Origin: Kutzneria buriramensis
Lineage (GTDB): Bacteria; Actinomycetota; Actinomycetes; Mycobacteriales; Pseudonocardiaceae
Reading direction: 5' to 3'
Length of the DNA: 64,000 nt
NCBI RefSeq assembly: GCF_003387475.1
Contig: NZ_QUNO01000011.1
Location: 310,001-374,000, forward strand
A program made the position numbers and the translations under genes. Under the pieces are notes generated by a model that saw only the letters and a program-made list of their open reading frames with translations, did no database searches and was not told the origin of the DNA. Below, in pieces: positions 17,300 to 25,774 of the stretch (positions are counted from its first letter, which is position 1; each line of letters starts with the position of its first letter).

Positions 17300-18472
17300 A
17301 TGCCGCTTCCGCCGCTCGTTGAGCCAGCCGCGGAGCTGACCAAACAAGAGGTCGAGCGCTACAGCCGCCACCTGATCATCCCGGACGTCGGGGTGGACGG
17401 GCAGAAGCGGCTGAAGAACGCCAGGGTGCTGGTGGTCGGCGCCGGCGGCCTCGGCAGCCCGGCCCTGCTGTACCTGGCCGCGGCCGGGGTCGGCACGCTC
17501 GGCATCGTGGAGTTCGACGTCGTCGACGAGTCCAACCTGCAGCGCCAGGTCATCCACGGACAGTCCGACGTCGGGCGGCCCAAGGCCGAGTCGGCCCGCG
17601 ACGCCATCGCCGAGATCAACCCGTTCGTCAAGGTGAACCTGCACCAGCTGCGCCTGGACTCGGAGAACGCGCTGGACGTGTTCCGGGACTACGACCTGAT
17701 CCTGGACGGCACCGACAACTTCGCCACCCGGTACCTGGTCAACGACGCCGCCGTGCTGCTGGGCAAGCCCTACGTGTGGGGCTCGATCTTCCGGTTCGAG
17801 GGCCAGGCCAGCGTGTTCTGGGACGACGCGCCCAACGGCCAGGGCCTGAACTACCGCGACCTCTACCCGGAGCCGCCGCCTCCCGGCATGGTCCCCTCCT
17901 GCGCGGAGGGCGGCGTGCTGGGCGTGCTGTGCGCGTCCATCGGCTCGATCATGGTGACCGAGGCGATCAAGCTGATCACCGGCATCGGTGAGACGCTGCT
18001 CGGCCGCCTGATGGTGTACGACGCGCTGGAGATGACGTACCGGACGATCAAGATCCGCAAGGATCCGGAGGCCAAGCCGATCACCGAGCTGATCGACTAC
18101 GAGGCGTTCTGCGGTGTCGTGTCCGACGACGCCCGGTCCGCCGCCGCCGGCCACACCATCACGCCGCTCGAGCTCAAGCAGAAGATCGACGCGGGTGACG
18201 ACTTCCTGCTGGTCGACGTGCGGGAGCCGCACGAGTACGAGATCGTCAAGATCCCGGGCTCGGTGCTGATCCCCAAGGACCGGATCCTGTCCGGCGAGGC
18301 GTTCGCCGAGCTGCCGCAGGACAAGCCGCTGGTGCTGCACTGCAAGTCCGGCGCCCGGTCCGCGGAGGCGTTGGCCGCGCTGCACCAGGCCGGCTTCAAG
18401 GACGCCGTGCACGTCGGTGGCGGCGTGCTGGCCTGGGCCCGCGAGGTCGACCCCAGCCTGCCGACGTATTGA
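17300..18472 (+). CDS. moeZ: Adenylyltransferase/sulfurtransferase MoeZ (MoeB + rhodanese)
   Basis: A 390-residue two-domain protein. The ThiF/MoeB domain (~1-270) has the ATP-binding VVGAGGLGSPALLYLA, a DVVDESNLQRQ segment and Cys201 in VPSCAEGGVLG. The rhodanese domain (~285-390) has the active-site loop CKSGARS with Cys348. MoeZ adenylates and thiolates the C-terminal Gly of sulfur carriers such as MoaD2 and CysO, feeding molybdopterin and cysteine synthesis. ATG 17300 is chosen because GAGGAG precedes it; ATG 17270 is an alternative. A family A repeat begins at the base after the stop. Confidence 0.93.
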   Translation: MPLPPLVEPAAELTKQEVERYSRHLIIPDVGVDGQKRLKNARVLVVGAGGLGSPALLYLAAAGVGTLGIVEFDVVDESNLQRQVIHGQSDVGRPKAESARDAIAEINPFVKVNLHQLRLDSENALDVFRDYDLILDGTDNFATRYLVNDAAVLLGKPYVWGSIFRFEGQASVFWDDAPNGQGLNYRDLYPEPPPPGMVPSCAEGGVLGVLCASIGSIMVTEAIKLITGIGETLLGRLMVYDALEMTYRTIKIRKDPEAKPITELIDYEAFCGVVSDDARSAAAGHTITPLELKQKIDAGDDFLLVDVREPHEYEIVKIPGSVLIPKDRILSGEAFAELPQDKPLVLHCKSGARSAEALAALHQAGFKDAVHVGGGVLAWAREVDPSLPTY

Positions 18473-18623
18473 TGCCGCCCGTTCCGGGCGGGGCTCGGCC
18501 CCTTCGGGGCCGATGCCTCGCCCTTGCCGGATTTCGACCGCCGCATCGGCTCCCTGGTGGGGCGCGTCGGGTGGCGGCGATCGAAATCCGGCGTGCGGGC
18601 GAAGCATCGGCGGGGCCTCGCGA
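18473..18623 (-). repeat. Structured intergenic repeat, family A, copy 3 (151 bp)
   Basis: This copy is in opposite orientation to copies 1 and 2. Its CG hairpin (CCGCCCG-TTC-CGGGCGG on the + strand) starts 2 bases after the moeZ stop codon. The outer stem is GCCGATGCCTCGC (18509-18521) with GCGAAGCATCGGC (18599-18611). The inner stem is GCCGGATTTCGA (18526-18537) with TCGAAATCCGGC (18581-18592). A GGCCCC-TTC-GGGGCC hairpin lies between the CG hairpin and the outer stem. Read on the minus strand it matches copy 2 over nearly its whole length. Confidence 0.9.
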
Positions 18624-18664
18624 TTGACCCTGTGGCGGTCCCCCAATTCGTCGGGGGCACAAGG

Positions 18665-18670
18665 TAGCGT
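18665..18670 (+). promoter_or_regulatory. -10 box, leaderless promoter of the TIGR02569 gene
   Basis: TAGCGT is 8 bases upstream of GTG 18679, with no Shine-Dalgarno sequence between. Confidence 0.5.
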
Positions 18671-18678
18671 CGCTCCCC

Positions 18679-19476
18679 GTGACGACCTCCCCGCAGCCTC
18701 CGCCGCCCCATGTGTGCGCGGCCTTCGGTGCGAGGGGCAGCGAGCCGGAGCTGATCGACGGCGGTCCGGTGTGGCGCTGCGGCGACGCGGCGATCCGCCC
18801 GGCGCCCAACCCGGCGGAGGCGGCCTGGGTGGCGCAGACGCTGGACGGGCTGGCCGTGGACAACCTCCGGCTCGGCCGCCCGCTGCGCTCGACGGACGGC
18901 CGCTGGGTCGTCGGCGGCTGGTCCGCCACCCGATACCTGTCCGGTCGCGCGGAGCCCCGGCACGACGAGGTGGTGGCGGTCTCGGTGCGCCTGCACGGGT
19001 CCACCGACACCATGCCGCGGCCGCGTTTCCTCGAGGCCCGTAAGGACGTCTTCGCCACGGCCGACCGCGCCGCATGGGGCGAGGAGCTCGTCGAACTGGA
19101 TCACGACAAGGGCGGCCGGCTGTTCGAGCTGGTGAGCCCGACGCGGGTGCCGATCGGGCTGAAGTCCCAGGTGGTGCACGGCGATCTGTTCGGCAACGTG
19201 CTGTTCGCGGGGGACTCGCCGCCGGCGCTGACCGACTTCGCGCCGTTCTGGCGGCCGCCGGAGTGGGCGGCGGCGGTGATCGTGGTCGACGCGCTGGCCT
19301 GGGGCGGCGCGGACCAGGGCATCCTCAAGCGCTGGGCGCACCTGTCGGAATGGCCGCAGGCGCTGGTCCGGGCGCTGCTGTTCCGGCTGGCGGTGCACGC
19401 CCTGCACCCGCGCTCGACGCCCCAGTCGCTGCGCGGGCTGGAGCGGGCCACCACCCAGATCCTCGACCTGGTCTGA
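18679..19476 (+). CDS. TIGR02569 family protein (Rv3205c-type, kinase-like fold)
   Basis: A 265-residue protein. The motifs VVHGDLFGNVLF (~170) and LTDFAPFWRP resemble the HGDxxxxNxL and DF/DW motifs of aminoglycoside-phosphotransferase-like kinases. The N-terminal lobe (VWRCGDAAIRPA, WVVGGWSATRYLSG) also fits that fold. TIGR02569 proteins are actinobacterial, about this length, and have no known function. It follows moeZ as Rv3205c follows Rv3206c. Enzymatic activity is uncertain. Confidence 0.82.
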   Translation: MTTSPQPPPPHVCAAFGARGSEPELIDGGPVWRCGDAAIRPAPNPAEAAWVAQTLDGLAVDNLRLGRPLRSTDGRWVVGGWSATRYLSGRAEPRHDEVVAVSVRLHGSTDTMPRPRFLEARKDVFATADRAAWGEELVELDHDKGGRLFELVSPTRVPIGLKSQVVHGDLFGNVLFAGDSPPALTDFAPFWRPPEWAAAVIVVDALAWGGADQGILKRWAHLSEWPQALVRALLFRLAVHALHPRSTPQSLRGLERATTQILDLV

Positions 19477-19514
19477 GCCTCGCACCACGTTCTGACCTGC
19501 GGTGGGAGGACCAC

Positions 19515-19530
19515 GTAACTCGCGTGCAAC
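19515..19530 (+). promoter_or_regulatory. GlnR-box-like site upstream of nirB
   Basis: GTAAC-N6-GCAAC (GTAAC at 19515-19519, GCAAC at 19526-19530) matches the gTnAC-n6-GnAAC half of the actinobacterial GlnR box. A second GTGAC follows 4 bases later. GlnR is the usual activator of nitrite reductase genes in actinobacteria. Only one good half-box is visible. Confidence 0.4.
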
Positions 19531-19575
19531 GCGGGTGACGCCGCGGGGTCACGGATTCTGCACAGCATTGGCCCC

Positions 19576-22020
19576 ATGACGCGGACACTGGTCGTGATCG
19601 GCAACGGGATGGTGGGCCACCACCTCGTGCGCACGCTCACCGAACGCGGCGGCGACTGGCGGATCGTCGTGCTGGCGGAGGAGCCGCGTCCGGCCTACGA
19701 CCGGGTGGCGCTGTCCTCGTACGTGGACGGCTGGGACGCCGGCAAGCTGGAGCTGGCGCCGGTGGACGTGGAGACCCGGCTCGGCGACAAGGTCGTGGAG
19801 ATCGACCGCGCCGCCCGCAAGGTCGTGACGGAGCAGGGTTTCGTGCAGGACTACGACGCCCTGGTGCTGGCCACCGGCTCGTATCCGTTCGTGCCGCCGG
19901 TTCCCGGCCACGACCGCGCGAACTGCTACGTGTACCGGACCATCGAGGACCTGGACGCGATCCGGGCCCACGGCGGCGTGAACGGCGTGGTGATCGGCGG
20001 CGGCCTGCTCGGCCTCGAAGCGGCGAATGCCTTACGGCTCATGGGGGTTCGCCCGCAGGTCGTGGAGCTGGCGCCGCGGCTGATGCCGTTGCAGATCGAC
20101 GAGGGCGGCGGCGCCCTGCTGCGCCGCGAGGTCCTGCGACTCGGCCTCGATGTCCACTGTGGAGTTTCGGTCGCCGGCGTCGAGGACGACCGCGTGGTGC
20201 TGTCCGACGGCAGCGAACTTCCCGCCGACATAGTGGTTTTCTCCGCCGGTGTTCGTCCCCGTGACGACCTCGCCCGCACTGTGGGGCTGGAGATCGGCGA
20301 ACGCGGCGGCATCGTCGTCGACGAGGGCTGCCGCACCTCGGACGAGTCGATCTACGCCGTCGGCGAGTGCGCCTGCATCGACGGCCGCGTCTACGGCCTG
20401 GTCGCCCCCGGCTACGCGATGGCCGACGTCGTCGTCGACCGGCTTCTCGGTGGAACCAAGGCCTTTCCCGGCGCTGACACCTCGACCAAGCTCAAGCTTC
20501 TCGGCGTGGACGTGGCCAGCTTCGGCGACGCCCACGCGACCTCGCCGGGCGCCCTCGAGGTCGTGCACAACGACCCGGTCTCCGGCTCGTACAAGAAGAT
20601 CGTGGTCTCCGACGACGCCCGGACCCTGCTCGGCGGCGTCCTCGTCGGCGACGCCGGCGCGTACGCCACGCTCCGCGCCTTTGTCGGCCGCCCGCTCCCG
20701 GCCGACCCCGGCTCGCTGATCGCCCCGGCCGGCGCCGCCACCAACACCGCGCTGCCCGACGACGCCCAGGTCTGCTCCTGCCACGGCGTCACCAAGGCGG
20801 ACATAGTCAAGGCGATCGGCGGCGGGTGCGCCGACGTGCCGTCGCTGAAGACGTGCACCAAGGCCGGCACCGGCTGCGGATCCTGCGTGCCGACGCTCAA
20901 GCAGCTGCTCACCAGCTGCGGCGTCGAGCAGTCCAAGGCGGTGTGCGAGCACTTCACCCAGTCCCGGGCGGAGCTGTTCGAGATCATCCGCGCGACGAAC
21001 ATCCGCACGTTCAGCCAGCTGGTCGCCGAGCACGGCACCGGCAGCGGCTGCGACCTGTGCAAGCCGGTCGTCGCCTCCATCCTGGCCTCGCTGAACAGCG
21101 GGCACGTGCTGGAGGGCGAGCAGGCCGCCCTCCAGGACACCAACGACCACTTCCTGGCCAACCTCCAGCGCAACGGCACCTACTCGGTGGTGCCGCGCAT
21201 CCCCGGTGGCGAGATCACCCCGCAGAAGCTGATGGTGATCGCCGAGGTCGCCCAGGACTTCGGGCTCTACACGAAGATCACTGGCGGGCAGCGCATCGAC
21301 CTGTTCGGGGCGACCGTGGACCAGTTGCCGCTGATCTGGCGCCGGCTCGTCGACGCCGGCTTCGAGTCCGGCCACGCGTACGGAAAGGCGCTGCGCACCG
21401 TCAAGTCCTGCGTCGGCAGCACGTGGTGCCGCTACGGCGTGCAGGACTCCGTCGGCCTGGCCATCGAGCTGGAGCTGCGCTACCGCGGGCTGCGCTCGCC
21501 GCACAAGCTCAAGGCCGGCGTCTCCGGCTGCGCCCGGGAGTGCGCCGAGGCGCGCAGCAAGGACTTCGGCGTGATCGCCACGGAGCACGGCTGGAACCTC
21601 TACGTGGGCGGCAACGGCGGCTTCACGCCCCGGCACGCCGACCTGATCGTGTCCGATGTGGACACCGTGGAGCTGGTCCGGATCATCGACCGGTTCGTCA
21701 TGTTCTACGTCCGCACCGCGGACCGTCTCCAGCGCACGTCCGCGTGGCTCGAGGCCATGGAGGGCGGCCTCGACCACCTGCGGGACGTGATCGTCAACGA
21801 CAGCCTGGGCATCTGCGCCGACCTCGAGGCCGCCATGGCGGCCCACGTGCGCGACTACGCCGACGAGTGGCGTGGCGTGCTCGAGGACCCGGTCAAGCTG
21901 GCGCGGTTCAGCTCGTTCGTGAACGCGCCCGGCGTGCCCGACCCCACGATCTCGTTCCGCGAGGAGCGCGGTCAGCGTGTACCCGTCAAGCTCGGAATCC
22001 CGGAGGTGTCGGCCCGATGA
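19576..22020 (+). CDS. nirB: Assimilatory nitrite reductase NAD(P)H large subunit NirB
   Basis: An 814-residue enzyme. The FAD/NAD(P)H module (~1-390) begins MTRTLVVIGNGMVGHHLV and contains VIGGGLLGLEAAN. Two BFD-like [2Fe-2S] segments follow (CSCHGVTK...CGSC and CDLC, ~395-500), then the sulfite/nitrite reductase half domain. The siroheme-4Fe-4S ligands are Cys612 and Cys618 (CVGSTWC) and Cys652 and Cys656 (GCARECAEA). It reduces nitrite to ammonium with six electrons in the cytoplasm. Overlap by ATGA with nirD and linked siroheme genes support the call. Confidence 0.96.
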   Translation: MTRTLVVIGNGMVGHHLVRTLTERGGDWRIVVLAEEPRPAYDRVALSSYVDGWDAGKLELAPVDVETRLGDKVVEIDRAARKVVTEQGFVQDYDALVLATGSYPFVPPVPGHDRANCYVYRTIEDLDAIRAHGGVNGVVIGGGLLGLEAANALRLMGVRPQVVELAPRLMPLQIDEGGGALLRREVLRLGLDVHCGVSVAGVEDDRVVLSDGSELPADIVVFSAGVRPRDDLARTVGLEIGERGGIVVDEGCRTSDESIYAVGECACIDGRVYGLVAPGYAMADVVVDRLLGGTKAFPGADTSTKLKLLGVDVASFGDAHATSPGALEVVHNDPVSGSYKKIVVSDDARTLLGGVLVGDAGAYATLRAFVGRPLPADPGSLIAPAGAATNTALPDDAQVCSCHGVTKADIVKAIGGGCADVPSLKTCTKAGTGCGSCVPTLKQLLTSCGVEQSKAVCEHFTQSRAELFEIIRATNIRTFSQLVAEHGTGSGCDLCKPVVASILASLNSGHVLEGEQAALQDTNDHFLANLQRNGTYSVVPRIPGGEITPQKLMVIAEVAQDFGLYTKITGGQRIDLFGATVDQLPLIWRRLVDAGFESGHAYGKALRTVKSCVGSTWCRYGVQDSVGLAIELELRYRGLRSPHKLKAGVSGCARECAEARSKDFGVIATEHGWNLYVGGNGGFTPRHADLIVSDVDTVELVRIIDRFVMFYVRTADRLQRTSAWLEAMEGGLDHLRDVIVNDSLGICADLEAAMAAHVRDYADEWRGVLEDPVKLARFSSFVNAPGVPDPTISFREERGQRVPVKLGIPEVSAR

Positions 22021-22358
22021 CTGCCGTACAGGAACGCACCTGGACCACCGTCTGCCGCTACGAGGACCTGCTGCCCGGGCGGGGCGTCGCCGCGCTGCTG
22101 GCGTCCGGCGAACAGGTCGCGGTGTTCCGCACGCAGGACGGTCTCCACGTATTGTCCAACCATGACCCGTTCAGCTGCGCGGCCGTGCTCTCCCGCGGCA
22201 TCGTCGGCGATCGTGGCGGCGTGCCCGTCGTCGTCTCGCCCGTCTACAAGCAGGCTTTCGAGCTGGCCACCGGCCGGTGCGTGGACGACGTCGAGGTCAA
22301 CGTGGCCACCTATCCGGTCGACGTCTGGGACGGGTACGTCCGGGTGGGCTCCCCGTGA
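22017..22358 (+). CDS. nirD: Nitrite reductase small subunit NirD
   Basis: A 113-residue Rieske-like protein starting within the nirB stop (ATGA). It contains the domain features VCRYEDLLPGRGVAAL, VAVFRTQDGLHVLSNHDPFS and VVVSPVYKQAFELATGRCV. The Cys-His pairs of true Rieske proteins are absent, as expected for NirD, which binds no cluster. It is the accessory subunit of NirB. The hemD gene overlaps its stop. Confidence 0.94.
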   Translation: MTAVQERTWTTVCRYEDLLPGRGVAALLASGEQVAVFRTQDGLHVLSNHDPFSCAAVLSRGIVGDRGGVPVVVSPVYKQAFELATGRCVDDVEVNVATYPVDVWDGYVRVGSP

Positions 22359-23467
22359 CTGAGGTCGACCCGCTCGCCGGCTACACCGTGGGGCTCACCG
22401 CCGCGCGGCGGGCCGAAGAGCTGGCCGCGCTGCTGGTCCGGCGCGGCGCGGCGGTGCAGCACGCGCCGGCGATCCGGATCGTGCCGCTGCTCGACGACGC
22501 CCAGCTGCGGGCCGGCACCGAGCAGCTGATGACCCGGCCGGTGGACATCGTCGTGGTCACTACGGCGATCGGCTTCCGGGGCTGGATCGAGGCCGCCGAC
22601 GGGTGGGGTCTCGGCGAGGACCTGATCAAGCACCTCGGCGACGCCGAGGTGCTGGCCCGGGGCCCCAAGGTCCGGGGCGCGGTGCGGGCGGCCGGGCTGT
22701 CGGAGGCGTGGGCGCCCGAGTCCGAGAGCAACGCCGAGCTGCTGGCCTACATGCTCGACAAGGGCGTCGCCGGCAAGCGGATCGCGGTGCAGCTGCACGG
22801 CGAGCCGCTGCCGGACTTCGTCAACGCGCTGCGCAACGCCGGCGCGGACGTGACGGAGCTGTCCGTCTACCGGTGGACCGCCCCCGCCGACACCAACCCG
22901 TTGGATCGGCTGCTGGACGCCATCGTCGGACGGCAGGTGGACGCCCTGGTCTTCACCAGCGCGCCTGCCGTCGCGTCAACTCTGGCGCGCGCCAAGGCCA
23001 CCGGCCGGCGCGAGGCCGTGGTGACCGCGCTGCGCAGCGACATCCTCGTCGCCTGTGTCGGCACCATCTGCGCCGGGCCGTTCACGCCGTACAACGTGCC
23101 GTGCGTGATCCCCGACCGGGCGCGGATCGGCGCCCTGGCGCGGACGCTGGCCGTCGAGCTGCCCGCCCGGGCGCAGCGGATCCGGTTCGCCACCGCCGAT
23201 GTGCAGGTGCGGGGCCAGGCCGTCATCGTCAACGGCGATCTTCGGCCCATCGCTCCCGCGCCCATGGCCGTGCTGCGGGCGCTGGCCGAGCAGCCCGGGC
23301 ACGTCGTGTCGCGGCAGCGGCTCATGGCCGCGCTCCAGCGGGATTCCACTCCCGTGCAGGAACACGCCGTCGAGACCGCCGTCGGGCGGCTTCGCACCGC
23401 CCTCGGGGAGCCTCGGCTCGTGCAGACCGTCGTGAAACGTGGTTATCGGTTGGCCTTGGAGGCTTGA
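22355..23467 (+). CDS. hemD: Uroporphyrinogen-III synthase fused to a winged-helix DNA-binding domain
   Basis: A 370-residue protein from GTG 22355 (GTGA overlap with nirD). Residues ~1-255 are a HemD domain (GYTVGLTAARRAEELAALL, VVVTTAIGFRGWIEA, DALVFTSAPAVAS). Residues ~270-370 are an OmpR-type winged helix (LRALAEQPGHVVSRQRLMAA, then ETAVGRLRTALG and TVVKRGYRLALE). The same fusion occurs in M. tuberculosis Rv0260c. HemD makes uroporphyrinogen III, the siroheme precursor. The DNA-binding half suggests it may regulate this cluster. Confidence 0.92.
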   Translation: MTEVDPLAGYTVGLTAARRAEELAALLVRRGAAVQHAPAIRIVPLLDDAQLRAGTEQLMTRPVDIVVVTTAIGFRGWIEAADGWGLGEDLIKHLGDAEVLARGPKVRGAVRAAGLSEAWAPESESNAELLAYMLDKGVAGKRIAVQLHGEPLPDFVNALRNAGADVTELSVYRWTAPADTNPLDRLLDAIVGRQVDALVFTSAPAVASTLARAKATGRREAVVTALRSDILVACVGTICAGPFTPYNVPCVIPDRARIGALARTLAVELPARAQRIRFATADVQVRGQAVIVNGDLRPIAPAPMAVLRALAEQPGHVVSRQRLMAALQRDSTPVQEHAVETAVGRLRTALGEPRLVQTVVKRGYRLALEA

Positions 23468-24153
23468 TGACGCTGGTGCTGGCCGCTCACGGCACCCGGG
23501 ACCCGGCCGGCGCCCTAGTCGTGGAGGACATCGCCGCCGCCGTTCGGCAACGCCTGGCCGTCGACGTCGAGGTCGCCTACGTCGATGTCCGTTCGCCGTC
23601 GCTCGCCGACGTCCTCCGCTCGGTCGACTCCGCCGTTGTCGTGCCGCTGTTCCTCGCCGCCGGCTATCACGTGCGCGTCGACGTGCCGTCCCAGGTTCTG
23701 GCGTCCGGCTGCTCGTCCGTGGTGGTGACGCCGGCCCTCGGCCCCGCTCTGTTGATGCTCGACGCCGTGTACGCCCGCCTTGTCGGTGCCGGGTGGGAGC
23801 ATGGGAACGCCGTCGTTCTCGCCGCCGCCGGCTCGTCCGATGCGCGGGCCGTCGCCGACGTCCACCGCGCCGCCCGGCGGTTGTCGCTGCTGACCGGCTC
23901 GGACGTGCAGGTCGGCTTCATCACCTCCGCCCAGCCCTCGGTGCCGGCGGCGGTGGCCGCTTGTTCGGCCGGCCCGGTCGCCATCGCGTCGTGGCTGCTC
24001 GCGCCCGGCCTGTTCCACCAGCGGCTCGCCGACATGGGCGCCGACCTGGTGTCGGAGCCCATCGGCGGTCATCCCCGCGTCGTCGACCTGATCGTCCGGC
24101 GCGCACAGGACGCCGGAATAGTTGACCTCTCAACAATGTTGGTGGGACAGTAG
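23467..24153 (+). CDS. Sirohydrochlorin chelatase (CbiX/SirB family)
   Basis: A 228-residue protein beginning MTLVLAAHGTRDPAGALVVE, with the chelatase HGTRDP motif. A second internal half starts near residue 115 (NAVVLAAAGSSDARAVADVH), the two-half architecture of CbiX. His75 in AAGYHVRVDVP is the likely second metal/acid-base histidine. It is expected to insert iron into sirohydrochlorin for NirB. The start overlaps the hemD stop by 1 base (TGATG). The siroheme methyltransferase gene is not in this window. Confidence 0.88.
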   Translation: MTLVLAAHGTRDPAGALVVEDIAAAVRQRLAVDVEVAYVDVRSPSLADVLRSVDSAVVVPLFLAAGYHVRVDVPSQVLASGCSSVVVTPALGPALLMLDAVYARLVGAGWEHGNAVVLAAAGSSDARAVADVHRAARRLSLLTGSDVQVGFITSAQPSVPAAVAACSAGPVAIASWLLAPGLFHQRLADMGADLVSEPIGGHPRVVDLIVRRAQDAGIVDLSTMLVGQ

Positions 24154-24178
24154 GCACATCCCGACGAGGAGGCCCCTC

Positions 24179-25168
24179 ATGCCCGCCGTCACCGCCGACA
24201 CGCTGACCCTGCCGCGGCTGCCCGAGCTGCCCGCCGTCACCATCGAGTGGCGGCCCGTGCTGAAGGTCGTCACCGCGGGCAAGTTCCTGGAGGGCGAGGG
24301 ATTCCAGGTCCGCCGGCCGTTCCCGAGCGCCGAGATGCCACTGGCCGACCCGTTCCTGCTGCTCGACCACATGGGGGCCGTCGAGTACGGCCCCGGCGAG
24401 GCCAAGGGCGCGCCGTGGCATCCGCACCGGGGCTTCGAGACCGTCACGTACATGATCGACGGCGTCTTCGAGCACGAGGACTCCACCGGTGGCGGCGGCA
24501 TCATCACCGACGGTGCCACCCAGTGGATGACCGCCGGCGCGGGGGTGCTGCACAGCGAACTGCCGTCGCAGGAGCTCGTGGCCAAGGGCGGCCTGTTCCA
24601 CGGCGTGCAGCTGTGGGTCAACCTGCCCAGGGCCGCCAAGTGGACGCCGCCCCGGTACCAGGACATCGGTGCGCGAGATGCCGCACTGGTGTCGAGCACG
24701 GACGGTGGGGCGCTGGTTCGTGTCATCGCCGGCGACCTCGACGGGCACAAGGGGCCCGGCGACACGTACACACCGATCATCTACCTGCACGCCACCGTCG
24801 CCGCCGGCGCGCAGCTCGACATGCGCTGGCCCACCAACTTCAACGCCATGGTGTACGTGCTGTCCGGTCGCGGCACCGTCGGTCGCGAGGGGCGACCCAT
24901 CGAGGAAGGGCAACTCGCCGACTTCGGCTTCGGCGAGGCCGTCACGCTCCGTGCCGCGGACACCCAGCCGCAGGCCGCCGCCAACGCCATGGACGTGCTC
25001 GTGCTCGGCGGTCGCCCCATCCGCGAGCCGGTCGCGCGCTACGGCCCGTTCGTCATGAACACCAAGGAAGAGATCTACCAGGCCATGGACGACTTCCAGG
25101 CCGGGCGGCTGGCCACCGTGCAGCCCCAGCACCTCGCCCACCGCAGCGACGCCGACACCGATCTCTGA
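24179..25168 (+). CDS. Pirin family protein (bicupin)
   Basis: A 329-residue protein with an AGGAGG-type ribosome-binding site. The N-terminal cupin carries the pirin signature WHPHRGFETVTYMIDGVFEH, then ITDGATQWMTAGAGVLHSEL, which supplies the three His and one Glu of the iron site. The C-terminal cupin has PTNFNAMVYVLSGRGTVG. Bacterial pirins include quercetinases and regulators of central metabolism. Its role beside the nitrite genes is unknown. An inverted repeat follows the stop. Confidence 0.92.
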   Translation: MPAVTADTLTLPRLPELPAVTIEWRPVLKVVTAGKFLEGEGFQVRRPFPSAEMPLADPFLLLDHMGAVEYGPGEAKGAPWHPHRGFETVTYMIDGVFEHEDSTGGGGIITDGATQWMTAGAGVLHSELPSQELVAKGGLFHGVQLWVNLPRAAKWTPPRYQDIGARDAALVSSTDGGALVRVIAGDLDGHKGPGDTYTPIIYLHATVAAGAQLDMRWPTNFNAMVYVLSGRGTVGREGRPIEEGQLADFGFGEAVTLRAADTQPQAAANAMDVLVLGGRPIREPVARYGPFVMNTKEEIYQAMDDFQAGRLATVQPQHLAHRSDADTDL

Positions 25169-25174
25169 CCTCAA

Positions 25175-25219
25175 CGGCCGCTCGATCGGGCCCGATTCGG
25201 GAACCCGGTTGAGCGGCCG
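25175..25219. terminator. Inverted repeat after the pirin gene
   Basis: CGGCCGCTC (25175-25183) pairs with GAGCGGCCG (25211-25219) across a 27-base loop that contains further GC pairing. It probably terminates pirin transcription ahead of the GNAT promoter. Confidence 0.55.
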
Positions 25220-25229
25220 CTGCCGCTCG

Positions 25230-25235
25230 TATAGC
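25230..25235 (+). promoter_or_regulatory. -10 box, leaderless promoter of the GNAT gene
   Basis: TATAGC lies 8 bases before GTG 25244, and no ribosome-binding site intervenes. Confidence 0.45.
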
Positions 25236-25243
25236 AATGCCCC

Positions 25244-25774
25244 GTGATACGTGGCGAGAAGACCGGGCTGCGGGCCCGGCAGGAGAGCGACGTCCCGGTT
25301 CTCCACTCCGAGCTCTACGACGACGTGGCGACCCGGTCGCGCGCCGACTCTCGTCCATGGCAACCCGTGCCTTCGGGACACTCACCTTTCGCCGTGACCG
25401 GACCGTCGGACGAGGCAGCCTGCTTCTCCGTGGTCGAGCTGGAATCGCAGGAGTTGGCCGGCGAGGCCCTGCTCTGGGGCATCGACACGCACAACCGGAT
25501 GGCGCACATCGGGATCGCCCTGCGACCGGCATTCCGCGGCCGTGGGCTCAGCGTCGACGTCCTGCACACGTTGTGCGAGTACGGATTTGCCGTGCGCGGG
25601 CTGCAGCGCCTCCAGATCGAGACCCTCACGGACAATGCTCCGATGCTCGCGGCGGCGGCAAAGGTCGGGTTCGTCCGCGAGGGAACGCTGCGGCGCTCCG
25701 CTTGGGCGTACGGCGAGTACGCGGACGGGGCCATCCTCGGCCTTCTCGCGGATGAATGGACGCCGCGGAGTTGA
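25244..25774 (+). CDS. GNAT family N-acetyltransferase (RimJ/RimL-like)
   Basis: A 176-residue single GNAT domain. The substrate-side N-terminus is GLRARQESDVPVLHSEL. The acetyl-CoA pyrophosphate loop is ALRPAFRGRGLSVDVLHTL (R/Q-x-x-G-x-G/A type), followed by LQIETLTDNAPMLAAAAKVG and FVREGTLRRSAW. This pattern is typical of RimJ/RimL-like enzymes that acetylate protein N-termini or small amines. Substrate unknown. Its 3' end overlaps the DUF4253 start by 19 bp. Confidence 0.88.
   Translation: MIRGEKTGLRARQESDVPVLHSELYDDVATRSRADSRPWQPVPSGHSPFAVTGPSDEAACFSVVELESQELAGEALLWGIDTHNRMAHIGIALRPAFRGRGLSVDVLHTLCEYGFAVRGLQRLQIETLTDNAPMLAAAAKVGFVREGTLRRSAWAYGEYADGAILGLLADEWTPRS

Noticed and set aside
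17102-19075. A 657-codon open frame antisense to moeZ and TIGR02569
   Set aside because: It spans two real genes and a family A repeat and has no recognisable motif.
20032-21846. A 604-codon open frame antisense to nirB
   Set aside because: It is a shadow of the GC-rich codon pattern; nirB is unmistakable.
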